From NCBI RefSeq assembly GCF_000223985.1, contig NZ_AFWV01000003.1, positions 62,001-126,000 of the forward strand: DNA of 64,000 bases. The letters are read 5' to 3'. Made by a program: the position numbers and the translations under genes. Shown here in pieces: positions 1-9,900 of this stretch. Below the pieces are notes generated by a model. The model was given only the letters and a program-made list of their open reading frames with translations. It ran no database searches and was not told where the DNA came from. The stretch comes from Thiocapsa marina 5811 (lineage in GTDB: Bacteria > Pseudomonadota > Gammaproteobacteria > Chromatiales > Chromatiaceae). Each line of letters opens with the position of its first letter. The first letter of the stretch is position 1.

Positions 1-1
1 G

Positions 2-604
2 GAGGCCCTGCGCGACTACCGACGCCAGCTTGCCCTAGAGCAGGATGTCCCTGCCTATGTCATCTTCGGCGATGCGACCCTGCGCGAGATTCTGACCTAC
101 CGCCCGCGCGATCGCGACGAGCTGAGCCGGATCAGCGGTGTCGGTCAGGCCAAGCTCGAGCGCTTCGGCGATGGCTTCCTGAAGCTGCTCGCCGCGCACG
201 CGGCCAAGCACGGCCGACCCTCGACAGTACCGAAGCTGCCGGTTGCGAGATCTGCCTCGGTCGGTGCGCGCGACCGCGAGTCCGGATTGACCGACACCAT
301 TCGAGAAACCCTCGCGCTCTTTCGCGCAGGCCAAGGTGTCGAGGCGATCGCCGAGCAGCGTGCCTTGAAGCCCAGCACCGTCTACACGCACTTGGAGCGG
401 TGCATCGAGGAAGGGCAAGTCGCCGTGAAGGATGTCGTGCGCCTCGATCATGACACCGTCCGGGCGATCGAATTCGCCATCGAGCGACTGCCCGAGAACG
501 CGCTCATGAGCCTCAAACCGATCTACGAAGCCTTCGAAGGCCGCTATGATTACGGCCTGCTGCGATGCGTGCGAGCCGGGATGGGCGTTTTAAGCGAAGA
601 TTGA
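2..604 (+). CDS. recQ: ATP-dependent DNA helicase RecQ, C-terminal part (5' end outside window)
   Basis: The frame is open from base 2 to the TGA at 602-604, so only about 200 C-terminal residues are present. The first part, with 'GDATLREILTYRP' and 'ISGVGQAKLERFG', is an HRDC domain, which helps RecQ bind structured DNA. A basic linker follows. The last 100 residues ('TDTIRETLALFRAGQGVEAI', 'KPSTVYTHLERCIEEG') are the winged-helix extension common at the end of long proteobacterial RecQ proteins. RecQ unwinds 3'-tailed and branched DNA in recombination repair. The helicase core is not visible, so the name rests on the HRDC plus C-terminal HTH arrangement. Confidence 0.8.
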   Translation, partial: EALRDYRRQLALEQDVPAYVIFGDATLREILTYRPRDRDELSRISGVGQAKLERFGDGFLKLLAAHAAKHGRPSTVPKLPVARSASVGARDRESGLTDTIRETLALFRAGQGVEAIAEQRALKPSTVYTHLERCIEEGQVAVKDVVRLDHDTVRAIEFAIERLPENALMSLKPIYEAFEGRYDYGLLRCVRAGMGVLSED

Positions 605-698
605 TCCGTGTTGGTTCTCGGCGAAAGATCCCGGCCAAAGCCTCCTGATCGGCTCTCTTGATATACTCCTGCCTGTGCGAGATCCATCGGAGTCCGCC

Positions 699-1085
699 GT
701 GAGCTTGACCCAGCAAGACATCGATTTCATCAAATCCAACATGGCCGTTTGGCTTGCCGAGCAGAGTCTCGGCAAGCCGCCTGCGGTCTATGAGATCGAG
801 CTGCGCGAGCGCATGGTGCGCGTCGAGGAGGAGCTCAAGCACCAGCGCGAGTTGATGCGTCAGGGCTTCGAGCAGATGGACAAGCGCTTCGAGGCGATGC
901 AGGTCAACATGGACAAGCGCTTCGAGCAGGTCGAGCGGCGCTTCGAGCAGATCGACAAGCGCTTCGAGCAGGTCGACAAGCGCTTCGACGAGATGATCCG
1001 TCGCCACGACCGCCACTTCCTGTGGCTGATCGCGTTCATTACCACGGTCGGCGGCCTGGTCATTGCCGCCGGCAAGTTGTGGTAG
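699..1085 (+). CDS. Small coiled-coil protein with C-terminal membrane anchor
   Basis: About 128 residues. I prefer the GTG at 699 because GGAG lies seven bases upstream; the frame is also open from a GTG at 675. Residues about 35-100 form a long coiled coil of near-identical heptads, variants of 'DKRFEQ(V/M/I)', repeated about seven times. One hydrophobic segment near the C-terminus ('FLWLIAFITTVGGLVIAAG') should anchor it in the inner membrane with the coil in the cytoplasm. The layout resembles many short bacterial coiled-coil proteins of unknown role; I assign no function. It stands alone between recQ and a Uma2 gene. Confidence 0.75.
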   Translation: MSLTQQDIDFIKSNMAVWLAEQSLGKPPAVYEIELRERMVRVEEELKHQRELMRQGFEQMDKRFEAMQVNMDKRFEQVERRFEQIDKRFEQVDKRFDEMIRRHDRHFLWLIAFITTVGGLVIAAGKLW

Positions 1086-1288
1086 CGTGTCCGCCCCCGA
1101 ACGCGCTTGGGAACGATTCAAAAACAACCGAAACCTGTAGGCTGGGACGAGCTTGCGAACCCCGGCATCCCCGAGGGTCAAGATGTACGACTGCAATATC
1201 CCCGAGACCGGGGCCGAGACGGCCCCGCTCCACTGAAGCCGGGGCGTCCCGCCCCGAGCGACCGACATAGCCCCGGAGGCATCGAATC

Positions 1289-1834
1289 GTGGAGGCTCTG
1301 AAGCTCAAGACCGTCGCCGATCTCATCACCAGCCCCGAGGAACGCGTCGAGCTGATCGACGGCGAGATCGTACGCCGACCGATGGCGCGTATCGACCACG
1401 GCACGGCGCAGACCCACACTGCCATCGAGCTCGGCGCCTTGACCCGTCGCGGCGGCCCCGGCGGCTGGTGGATCGCCACCGAGGTCAGCGTCGCCTACGA
1501 GGCCCATCAATGCCCGAGCCACGACCTGGCCGGCTGGCGCAAGGAACGCCTGCCCGAGCGCCCGAGCGGCATCATGGAGCTGCCCCCGGATTGGGTCTGC
1601 GAGATCGTCTCCCCCGGCCACGAGCGCAAGGACACCCTCACCCTTCTGCTGCTGCTGCAACACCACAGGGTGCCGTTCTACTGGCTGCTCTGGCCCGAGG
1701 ACCGCACGCTCGTCGCCTACGCCCTCGAAGCCGGCCAATACCGCATCTGCGCCACCATCAGCGAGCCGACCAGGGTGCGTGTGCCGCCCTTCGACGAGAT
1801 CGAGCTGGACCTGGGCTATATCCTCGGGGAATGA
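1289..1834 (+). CDS. Uma2-family (DUF820) restriction-endonuclease-like protein
   Basis: 181 residues from a GTG start. The N-terminal 'LIDGEIVRRP' and the later 'WVCEIVSPGHERKD' match the Uma2 family, a PD-(D/E)XK-fold group, and the C-terminal 'VPPFDEIELDLGYI' is the usual family ending. The predicted metal-binding acidic residues are the D and E of 'ELIDGEI' and the E of 'CEIVSP'. Family members are abundant in cyanobacteria and phototrophic bacteria, often many per genome, and their biological role is unknown. No partner gene is visible. The 200 bp upstream contain a GC-rich hairpin near 1210-1226. Confidence 0.78.
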   Translation: MEALKLKTVADLITSPEERVELIDGEIVRRPMARIDHGTAQTHTAIELGALTRRGGPGGWWIATEVSVAYEAHQCPSHDLAGWRKERLPERPSGIMELPPDWVCEIVSPGHERKDTLTLLLLLQHHRVPFYWLLWPEDRTLVAYALEAGQYRICATISEPTRVRVPPFDEIELDLGYILGE

Positions 1835-1840
1835 GCCGGC

Positions 1841-2000
1841 GGCACCGCCAGCTACACCTGGCAACAGGCGCTGCAGCTCGCCGATAGCGCGACCGACTTC
1901 GGCCATGCCGATTGGCGCGGGCCCAACATCAAAGGGCTGTCCTCCATCGTCGAGCATGCCAGCTACCGCGCGCCCATTGACGTCGCCGTCCGCCTGGCCC
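1841..2000 (+). pseudogene. Fragment of a DUF1566 (Lcl C-terminal) domain protein
   Basis: Reading from 1841 without a start codon gives 'SYTWQQALQLADS', then 'GHADWRGPNIKGLSSIVEH' and 'APIDVAV'. This follows the DUF1566/Lcl pattern (YTWqqAL...AGysDWRLPNikELqSIvd...PAID), with G replacing the usual L and E. Only about 55 residues are left: there is no signal peptide, no start and no C-terminal half. It begins seven bases after the Uma2 stop. I read it as the remains of a secreted DUF1566 protein cut by deletion. Confidence 0.5.
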
Positions 2001-2124
2001 TCTCTGTCACCAAGTCCAGTAATGAGAGTCAGAAGGGAAGACCCCGTTTGTACTGCTCGGCGCTTGAGGTTCGGGCGAATTTGGCCCAGTTTGGCCGAAT
2101 CGGACTGATTTCTAAGGAATGCTC

Positions 2125-2532
2125 ATGCGCAATGTTTCTGCCCACGACGCCAAGGCCCGCTTCGGTCAACTGCTCGACACGGCTAGGCGCGAGCCCGTGG
2201 TCACCGAACGCCACGGTCGCCCCGTCGCTGTCGTGGTTTCAAAAGAGGCATACGATGAGCTTAACGACATCAGACTGCAGCAGCTTCGCGCGGAGATCGA
2301 CCTGGGACTCGCGGACCTTGAACACGGCGCGTATACCGATTACCAGGCTGACGACCTGCCCAAGCTCGCCGAACGGATCAACGCTGCTGGCCGTCAGAAC
2401 TCGCGAAGACAACCCTTGCCTGTGGAGACCTCGGCCAGACATCAACAAAGGGCTCTACAGCTATCCCCGGCAGAGCCAGGTCATCTACTCGGAAACCGCA
2501 GCCGGCATCGGGACCTGCCGTGTCCGGTTTGA
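2125..2532 (+). CDS. Phd/YefM-type antitoxin with out-of-frame tail
   Basis: Start at 2125, with AGGA eight bases upstream; an in-frame ATG lies at 2119. The first 90 residues are a complete Phd/YefM-like antitoxin: 'VSAHDAKARFGQLLDTA' is the DNA-binding part, 'HGRPVAVVVSKEAYDEL' the strand-turn element, and the rest a toxin-binding acidic helix region ending near 'LAERINAAGR'. The remaining 45 residues (rich in R, Q, P) are not antitoxin-like. They are the ParE toxin remnant read in the wrong frame, so a deletion has joined the end of the antitoxin to the last third of its toxin. DNA binding may survive; the toxin cannot. Confidence 0.7.
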   Translation: MRNVSAHDAKARFGQLLDTARREPVVTERHGRPVAVVVSKEAYDELNDIRLQQLRAEIDLGLADLEHGAYTDYQADDLPKLAERINAAGRQNSRRQPLPVETSARHQQRALQLSPAEPGHLLGNRSRHRDLPCPV

Positions 2533-2569
2533 CGTGCGGCCCCGTGGCGATCCTCTTGCGACGCGCTAA
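2400..2569 (+). pseudogene. C-terminal remnant of a ParE/RelE-type toxin
   Basis: In the frame one base off from the antitoxin, the sequence encodes 'RPRPDINKGLYSYPRQSQVI' followed by 'YSETAAGIGTCRVRF'. This is the typical ParE C-terminus (GRPRPDIapGLRSFPvgsylIfYr...dGIeIvRVlhgaRD). The N-terminal helices are missing and the reading frame has no start. It lies immediately downstream of the cognate Phd-like antitoxin, in the expected gene order, so the pair once formed a parDE- or phd-parE-like module that lost about two thirds of its toxin. Confidence 0.65.
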
Positions 2570-2673
2570 GCTTGATATGACGGCGACGGGCGAAACGGGG
2601 CCTCCGCGACGCCGATCGCCGGCGCCGGCCGCATCCACGCCACGCGGCCAACCCATCTGCATGGAGGTCGATC

Positions 2674-3036
2674 ATGATCGAGATGATGAGCGGATTGCCG
2701 GACAACGTCATTGGCTTCAGCGCTCTTGGCAAGGTGGCCGCGGCCGACTACGAGGAGAAGATCCTGCCGGCAGTCGAGGCCGTTCTCGCGACCCACGACA
2801 AGGTGCGCCTCTTGTATCACCTGGGCGATGGTTTCGACGGCTTCGAGGCCGGCGCGCTGTGGGAGGACGCCAAGGTCGGTCTGAGCCATCTGGCTGCGTG
2901 GGAGCGCATCGCGCTGGTCAGCGACGTGGATTGGATCCGCGCCGCAACCAAGGCGTTCGGCTTTGCGATGCCGGGAGAGGTCAAGGTCTTCGAGAACGCA
3001 GAGCTTGAAGCGGCAAGGGCCTGGTTGGCCGGCTGA
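2674..3036 (+). CDS. STAS/SEC14-like (SpoIIAA-like) domain protein
   Basis: 120 residues with ATG at 2674 preceded by GGAGGTCG. The sequence 'NVIGFSALGKVAAADYEEKI', a central 'KVRLLYHLGD' and the C-terminal 'RAATKAFGFAMPGEVKVFEN' match the SpoIIAA-like/STAS-SEC14 family: single-domain cytosolic proteins of about 120 residues with a beta-alpha fold. No enzymatic activity is established for the family, and binding of a lipophilic ligand has been suggested from structures. The gene is monocistronic and convergent with metH, with a GC-rich hairpin between them. Confidence 0.8.
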   Translation: MIEMMSGLPDNVIGFSALGKVAAADYEEKILPAVEAVLATHDKVRLLYHLGDGFDGFEAGALWEDAKVGLSHLAAWERIALVSDVDWIRAATKAFGFAMPGEVKVFENAELEAARAWLAG

Positions 3037-3061
3037 GGTCCGAGCCGCGACAAACCGCGAT

Positions 3062-3083
3062 GCCGGGGTCGAAGCGCCCCGGC
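3062..3083. terminator. Hairpin between convergent genes
   Basis: GCCGGGG and CCCCGGC form a seven-base-pair stem with an eight-base loop between the STAS-like gene and metH, whose ends face each other. There is no clear T tract on either side, so intrinsic termination is only possible, not shown. Confidence 0.35.
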
Positions 3084-3101
3084 GATCAAGGCATCGTCGG
3101 C

Positions 3102-5741
<2,640 letters not shown>

Positions 5742-5804
5742 GGCATCGATTCGCTGTGGCGGGGGGCGGTTGCGTTGCGGCTCGACGCCGTCGGACGCGA
5801 GCGC

Positions 5805-6182
5805 TCAGGCGAGCAGGGTGCGTACATCATACTTGGCAATCCCCGGATCGCGCGTGACCAGAACCAACGAGGAGGTCTGTGCCTGCGCCACCAGAAGCCG
5901 GTCGAACGGGTCGCGATGATGCATCGGCAAGCCACGATATGCGGTTAGGTGAGGGATCTCGATCTGGAGCACGCAGTAGCCGGCCTTCGGGATTGCCTCG
6001 AAGAAGTCGGCAGGTAGATCGAGCTTGCCGATCGATGACTTGATCGCACACTCCCACAGGGACACGAGGCTCACGCAGACGAGGTTCTCGGCCGACCCGA
6101 TGACCTCCTGCGCCGTTGTCGAGAGCGCGGCAGGCTGATGGAGTGCCCATAGAAGGGTATGCGTATCAAGCAGGACACGCAC
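5805..6182 (-). CDS. vapC: Type II toxin VapC (PIN-domain ribonuclease)
   Basis: 125 residues. The PIN acidic residues are in place: D6 in 'LLDTHTLLWAL', E in 'SLVSLWECAIK', D in 'HHRDPFDRLLVAQA' and D in 'LVTRDPGIAKYDV'. VapC toxins cut RNA, typically tRNA or rRNA, when not neutralised. The subtype with 'DTHTLLWA' and 'SxWE' usually pairs with Phd/YefM-fold antitoxins, which fits the upstream gene. The start lies two bases after the antitoxin stop, so translation is likely coupled. Unlike the other toxins here it appears complete. Confidence 0.88.
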   Translation of the reverse strand: MRVLLDTHTLLWALHQPAALSTTAQEVIGSAENLVCVSLVSLWECAIKSSIGKLDLPADFFEAIPKAGYCVLQIEIPHLTAYRGLPMHHRDPFDRLLVAQAQTSSLVLVTRDPGIAKYDVRTLLA

Positions 6183-6184
6183 GG

Positions 6185-6424
6185 TCAGTCGACCATCCCG
6201 AGGTCGCGTGCGATCTCTTCAGGCCATGCGTCGAAGTCGTCGGCGATCCGCAATTGCCCCTGAAAAAGCCCGAGGCGCTGATTCGACGGCGTAGGCTCAT
6301 AGCGGGTGATTCGCACGACAGGCTTGCCCATCCTGGTGATGATGATGTCCTGGCCCTGGCTGGCCTGCTCGACGACCTCGGAGAAGCGGGCCTTCGCGTC
6401 CGTCACGTTGAGAATGGCATTCAT
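6185..6424 (-). CDS. Phd/YefM-type antitoxin of the VapC pair
   Basis: 79 residues. The N-terminus 'NVTDAKARFSEVVEQASQGQ' and 'IIITRMGKPVVRITRYE' are the dimerising DNA-binding Phd/YefM fold; the acidic C-terminus ('DDFDAWPEEIARDLGM') is the usual toxin-binding tail of VapC-associated members. It is the first gene of the pair, as expected when the antitoxin-toxin complex represses its own promoter. The upstream stretch 6425-6530 would hold that operator; I see no obvious palindrome. Confidence 0.88.
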   Translation of the reverse strand: MNAILNVTDAKARFSEVVEQASQGQDIIITRMGKPVVRITRYEPTPSNQRLGLFQGQLRIADDFDAWPEEIARDLGMVD

Positions 6425-6535
6425 GGTCGAAGATTCCGCCGGTCTGACCTGGTCTGACTATAAGGTCCGGGCCGACAGCGAGCAAGGGCGTTCGCCCCGG
6501 GGTTTGGTACTCGGGTATGCGCGGATCAGGACAAT

Positions 6536-6670
6536 TCAATTACAGATCAGAGAGATGCCGTAGGTCTCAAAGAGCCTGGCGCGCGTGACCAGGGTCACGC
6601 GTCCGACATGCGCCCAAGCGCTGAGCATCTGATCGAAGGGGTTGCGATAATGGTCGGGGAGGCGTTCGGT
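6536..6670 (-). pseudogene. C-terminal remnant of a second VapC toxin
   Basis: On the minus strand about 45 codons encode 'LPDHYRNPFDQMLSAWAHVG' followed by 'RVTLVTRARLFETYGI' and a TGA at 6536-6538. This matches the last third of PIN toxins (LPxHHrDPFDRmLiAQAq..gLtLvTaDprfaaYgV), with the catalytic D of 'TxD' replaced by 'TRA'. No start or N-terminus is present. It directly follows the truncated AAA-ATPase gene, so one deletion may have joined the two remnants. It is a different copy from the intact VapC, differing at most positions. Confidence 0.7.
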
Positions 6671-6689
6671 TTCGGGCCGTGCTTCGCCG

Positions 6690-7765
6690 CTAAACAGTCT
6701 CGACCTCCAGGTTCGGATAGCCCAGGGTGTATTCGAGCCGTGCGCCGATACGCCGTGTGACGGTGAAGGTGAGGTAGCCGCTTTGCCACGACAGGGCCTC
6801 GGGGGTCAGGTGATCGACGTCGAGGGCCGATAAGAGCGCCTCGTCGGCGCGCAGCCGTGCCAGACTGGGGGTAAAAAGCCTCGCTCGGTGAGCAAATCGA
6901 CCAGAAAGGTCGGCGTGCCGGTCTCGAACCACCAGGTGCGGAATTCGCGCGCATCGAACAGCAGCAGGAGATCGAAGGGGTTATAGACGGCCTCGCCTGT
7001 CCAGTTATAACCGTTGTACCAGCGGCGAATCTGCTTTCGGTCCAGGCCGGGAAGCTCGGGAGCAAAAACGGTCCCGACATCCTGCTCGGTGTAGCCGCAG
7101 AGGGCCGAGTAGCGTGCATCGATCGTGATGTCCTTCAGATTGTTTAGCCCCGAGAAGATGCTCACCGTGCTGAACTTGCTCACCCCGGTGAGGAAGGCGA
7201 AACGGATATGGGCGTCGGATCCCTTGATCACCGAGTAGAGGTTACGCAGTCCGTCGCGCATCGCGCGAGCCGTATCGCGATCGTTCAGATTGTCGAGGAT
7301 CGGCTTGTCGTACTCGTCCACCAAGACCACGACGCGCTGCCCGTAGTGGGCGTGGGTCTTGCGAATCAACTCGCCGAAGGCCCCGGCGATGTCGAGATCC
7401 GGATGGACGGCGACCGCCAGTGCCTCCCGGTTGATGCGCAACAGATCGGCGATACGCGCATCCAGCGCTTCGCGACTCTGCAGGACTCCTTCGGCAAAGC
7501 TGATCCGGATGACCGGATAGCGCGTCGACCAGTCCCAGTGCGGATGGATCTTCAGCCCTCGGAACAAGGGCTCGTTGCCGGCAAACAGCTCGGCCAGGGT
7601 ATCGATCAGCAGCGACTTGCCGAAGCGCCGCGGGCGCGAGAGGAAATAGTATTTCCCATCGCCGATCAACTGTCGGACAAAACCTGTCTTGTCGACATAG
7701 TAATAGTCCTCCTCACGGATCTCGCGGAAGGTCTGAATCCCGATCGGCAGTTTGCGGCGGTGCAT
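6690..7765 (-). pseudogene. AAA-ATPase-like / PD-(D/E)XK nuclease protein, frameshifted and truncated
   Basis: The first 290 residues are a good AAA-ATPase-like (DUF1703-associated) protein: N-terminal 'LPIGIQTFREIREEDYYYVD', the Walker-A-like 'FLSRPRRFGKSLLIDTL', the Walker-B-like 'VVVLVDEYDKPILDNL' and 'RFAFLTGVSKFS'. At an A5 run on the plus strand (6872-6876) the frame breaks within 'LLTERGF'. The next frame resumes as 'FTPSLARLRADEALLSALDV' and stops after 'GYPNLEVETV'. Restoring one base gives a continuous protein, but even then the C-terminal PD-(D/E)XK nuclease domain is lost. Function is unknown; the family is multicopy in phototrophs. Confidence 0.82.
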
Positions 7766-7852
7766 GGCTGACCTCGGCAGGCTGATGCGTGATGGGCGCG
7801 GCGGCGGCGATCGAGCGCCCTCTGCTCGGCGGAACGGGTCGATGAGGGGCTG

Positions 7853-8105
7853 TCATGTGAGCCGCAGCGCCTTGACGATCCTTTCCTCTTCCAGGATCTC
7901 GTATACCAGCCGATGCTGAATATTGATTCGCCTTGAATAGGCGCCCGCAAGATCGCCAACGAGTGTTTCGAAAGGGGGGCAGCTTAAATGGGTCTTCGGC
8001 AAGAATCGCCAACAACTCCCGTGCCTTTGATTTCAAGCCGCTTGACGCCAGCTTCTTCGCGTCCCTCTATGCTTGCTTCGTATAAACGAGCTGCCAGTTC
8101 AGCAA
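7853..8105 (-). pseudogene. yoeB: YoeB/Txe toxin, inactivated by a stop and a frameshift
   Basis: A TTG start at 8105 overlaps the yefM stop, the standard yefM-yoeB arrangement. The translation 'NWQLVYTKQA' then meets a TAG at 8067-8069 where family members have Q (CAG to TAG is one change). It continues 'RDAKKLASSGLKSKARELL', 'AILAEDPFKLPPF', then shifts frame at the six-G run 7974-7979 and resumes 'ETLVGDLAGAYSRRINIQHR', 'LVYEILEEERIVKALRLT'. With both lesions repaired this is a nearly full-length YoeB, a ribosome-dependent mRNA endonuclease. As it stands it cannot be made. Confidence 0.82.
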
Positions 8106-8341
8106 TTTAGATCACCGGCACACTCGTCAACGGGCGTCTTCATCCCTTCCCGGATCGATTCGCGCATACCAGGGGCAGATAGCAAAAACAGAGTCTCTTG
8201 GATCGCCTCCCAGTCTTCCGCGGAAACCAGCACTGCACTGTTCCGCTTCCCCGAGATCAGCAGCGGTTGATGCGAGGATGCGGTCTCGTCGATCAGCCGA
8301 TACAGGTTTGCGCGCGCTTCGCTGGCCGTGATGGTAGCCAT
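8099..8341 (-). CDS. yefM: YefM antitoxin (partner toxin is a pseudogene)
   Basis: 80 residues from ATG at 8341 with a strong GGAGGTG ribosome site. 'ITASEARANLYRLIDETASS' and 'ISGKRNSAVLVSAEDWEAIQ' are the YefM DNA-binding fold; 'ETLFLLSAPGMRESIREGM' is the toxin-binding helix. YefM represses its own operon and neutralises YoeB. The antitoxin gene is intact while its toxin carries two lesions. It may survive simply because it is harmless, or because it still counteracts YoeB copies elsewhere. Confidence 0.85.
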   Translation of the reverse strand: MATITASEARANLYRLIDETASSHQPLLISGKRNSAVLVSAEDWEAIQETLFLLSAPGMRESIREGMKTPVDECAGDLNC

Positions 8342-8550
8342 GACACACCTCCAATGAGCCAAGAATCCCGAGTGTCGGATATTTCGTGCGTGCGTCAAGA
8401 GGTACGTTTGAGCCGCATAAGACCCAGAGGCGACAACCGGGAACAGCCCTCGGTTTTCGGGCTTTGTCGCCTCGGTCGGCTGAACGCGTCTGGGCAAGTC
8501 CGCCGACCGACCGTGATCGCGATCTGTTCATGGGTTCAGGAAAGCGGGCT

Positions 8551-8589
8551 CAAGTCTTGCGATCACGCGCCGCGTGATTGCAAGACTTG
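8551..8589. repeat. 39-nt near-perfect palindrome
   Basis: CAAGTCTTGCGATCACGCG is followed by one base and its reverse complement with one mismatch, giving a 19-bp stem and almost no loop. It lies downstream of the beta-barrel gene, so it could act as a terminator or RNA-end stabiliser for that minus-strand operon. No T tract follows on the minus strand. Confidence 0.7.
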
Positions 8590-8607
8590 ATCGGGGTCAG
8601 TTAAATG

Positions 8608-8647
8608 GCGACCCCGCGACCCCGCGACCCCGCGACCCCGCGACCCT
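8608..8647. repeat. 8-bp microsatellite, five copies
   Basis: The unit GCGACCCC is repeated four times exactly, and a fifth copy ends in T. It lies between the palindrome and the end of the beta-barrel gene, outside any coding region. Copy number could vary by slippage. Confidence 0.75.
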
Positions 8648-8705
8648 GCTCAATGCGGACTCGACACGCTTCGCGACGCACGAATCGGGCGTGTCGACGG
8701 TCCCC

Positions 8706-9899
8706 TCAAAATCGAAAGACGACCTGAAGGCCAAACAGGTTCCAATACTTGGCAAGCGCGTCCGGATCGGGGTTTTCGCGGGGCGAAAGGATAAAGGTTC
8801 CCTCATTGTGCTGATATTCGGCGCGAACCATCCAGTGCTCGTCGATATCCCATCGAAGGCCGAGGCTCCAAATCTTGGAGAAACCCGAGAAGGCAGGGGC
8901 AAGCCCGCCGGTTGCCGCCGAGAGCGCATTCCCCTCACGATCCTGACGATCGGCAAAGCCCTCCTGGTACGTCAACATGAGCTGCAAGGGCGGGCGCACG
9001 CGGTAGGTCGCCTGAACATAGTAGCCTTCGCCGACCGCCTTGCGATCGGGAAAAGCGGGGCCGTAGCTGCGCCACTGCAGGGGCTCACGCGCGTACTCCG
9101 CGGTCAAGCTCCAGTCCTCGGCTCGGTATTGGGCAGAGGCGATCCAGTAGAGAATGTCGGTCGTGCCTGAATCGAGAGTCCATGCGACGTCTCGGTCGGG
9201 CCGGAAGCGCAGGGCCAAAGCAGCACCGCTCAGGCCGAGCTTCAGCCGTTGGGAGCTCGACGTGAACCACGCGCTGCCGATCCAGGAATTTCCGTCTGGC
9301 GCAATATCTCCGGGGAAGTTGCCGTTGAGGTAAGACCATTCGACGTTTTCGTCGACCAATGACTGCCCGTACACGAGGGTCCCCGAGAAGGTCCCGAAAT
9401 CCGTGGTGGTTTCGCCGAAGAGTGCAGCCCCATCAGAGGACAGGACCAGGTTCCGCACGCGGTCGAAGTAGACCACTTGAGGCAGAAAAATCCCAGGGTG
9501 GGTGAAGGGCACGTCGCGCGTCTCGTTGTAGAGACCCAAGGGGTTCTTGATCCGCCCCAGGCGCACGTGAACACCATGCTGCGGCGAATCCAGCAGGCTG
9601 ATGTCGGCCAAGGCATAGTCGATGGCCGGTGTTCCCTCCGACATCCCGCCCGCGCGCCGAGCAAGCACTTGACCGGCCACCAAGAGCTCGGGCAGCACGC
9701 GGAGCGAGGCATTGACCCCCAACTCGGTGAAATCGAACGAGGTCTGGTCGCTGTCGCCGAACCACCGATTATCGCTGGTCTTCAACACGGCTTGAGCGCC
9801 GAAACCATGGATCTGGAAATCATTCCAAACGGACTGCGCCGGCGTCGGGCTTCCCCAAAGGCTTGCGACAAGGGCGGCGATCAGGCGTTTGCGGTTCAC
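8706..9899 (-). CDS. Outer-membrane beta-barrel protein (porin-like)
   Basis: 397 residues. The N-terminal 22 residues are a signal peptide ending 'SPTPAQS'. The rest has alternating aromatic/hydrophobic strands ('LGLRWDIDEHWMVRAEYQHN', 'YYVQATYRVRPPLQLMLTYQ') and ends '...LFGLQVVFRF', the terminal Phe recognised by the Bam machinery. 'IHGFGAQAVLKTSDNRWFG' near the start resembles the opening of porin-like proteins found beside PstS-like genes. The start is one base from the end of the upstream PstS-like gene, so the two form an operon. Substrate unknown. Confidence 0.8.
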   Translation of the reverse strand: MNRKRLIAALVASLWGSPTPAQSVWNDFQIHGFGAQAVLKTSDNRWFGDSDQTSFDFTELGVNASLRVLPELLVAGQVLARRAGGMSEGTPAIDYALADISLLDSPQHGVHVRLGRIKNPLGLYNETRDVPFTHPGIFLPQVVYFDRVRNLVLSSDGAALFGETTTDFGTFSGTLVYGQSLVDENVEWSYLNGNFPGDIAPDGNSWIGSAWFTSSSQRLKLGLSGAALALRFRPDRDVAWTLDSGTTDILYWIASAQYRAEDWSLTAEYAREPLQWRSYGPAFPDRKAVGEGYYVQATYRVRPPLQLMLTYQEGFADRQDREGNALSAATGGLAPAFSGFSKIWSLGLRWDIDEHWMVRAEYQHNEGTFILSPRENPDPDALAKYWNLFGLQVVFRF

Positions 9900-9900
9900 C

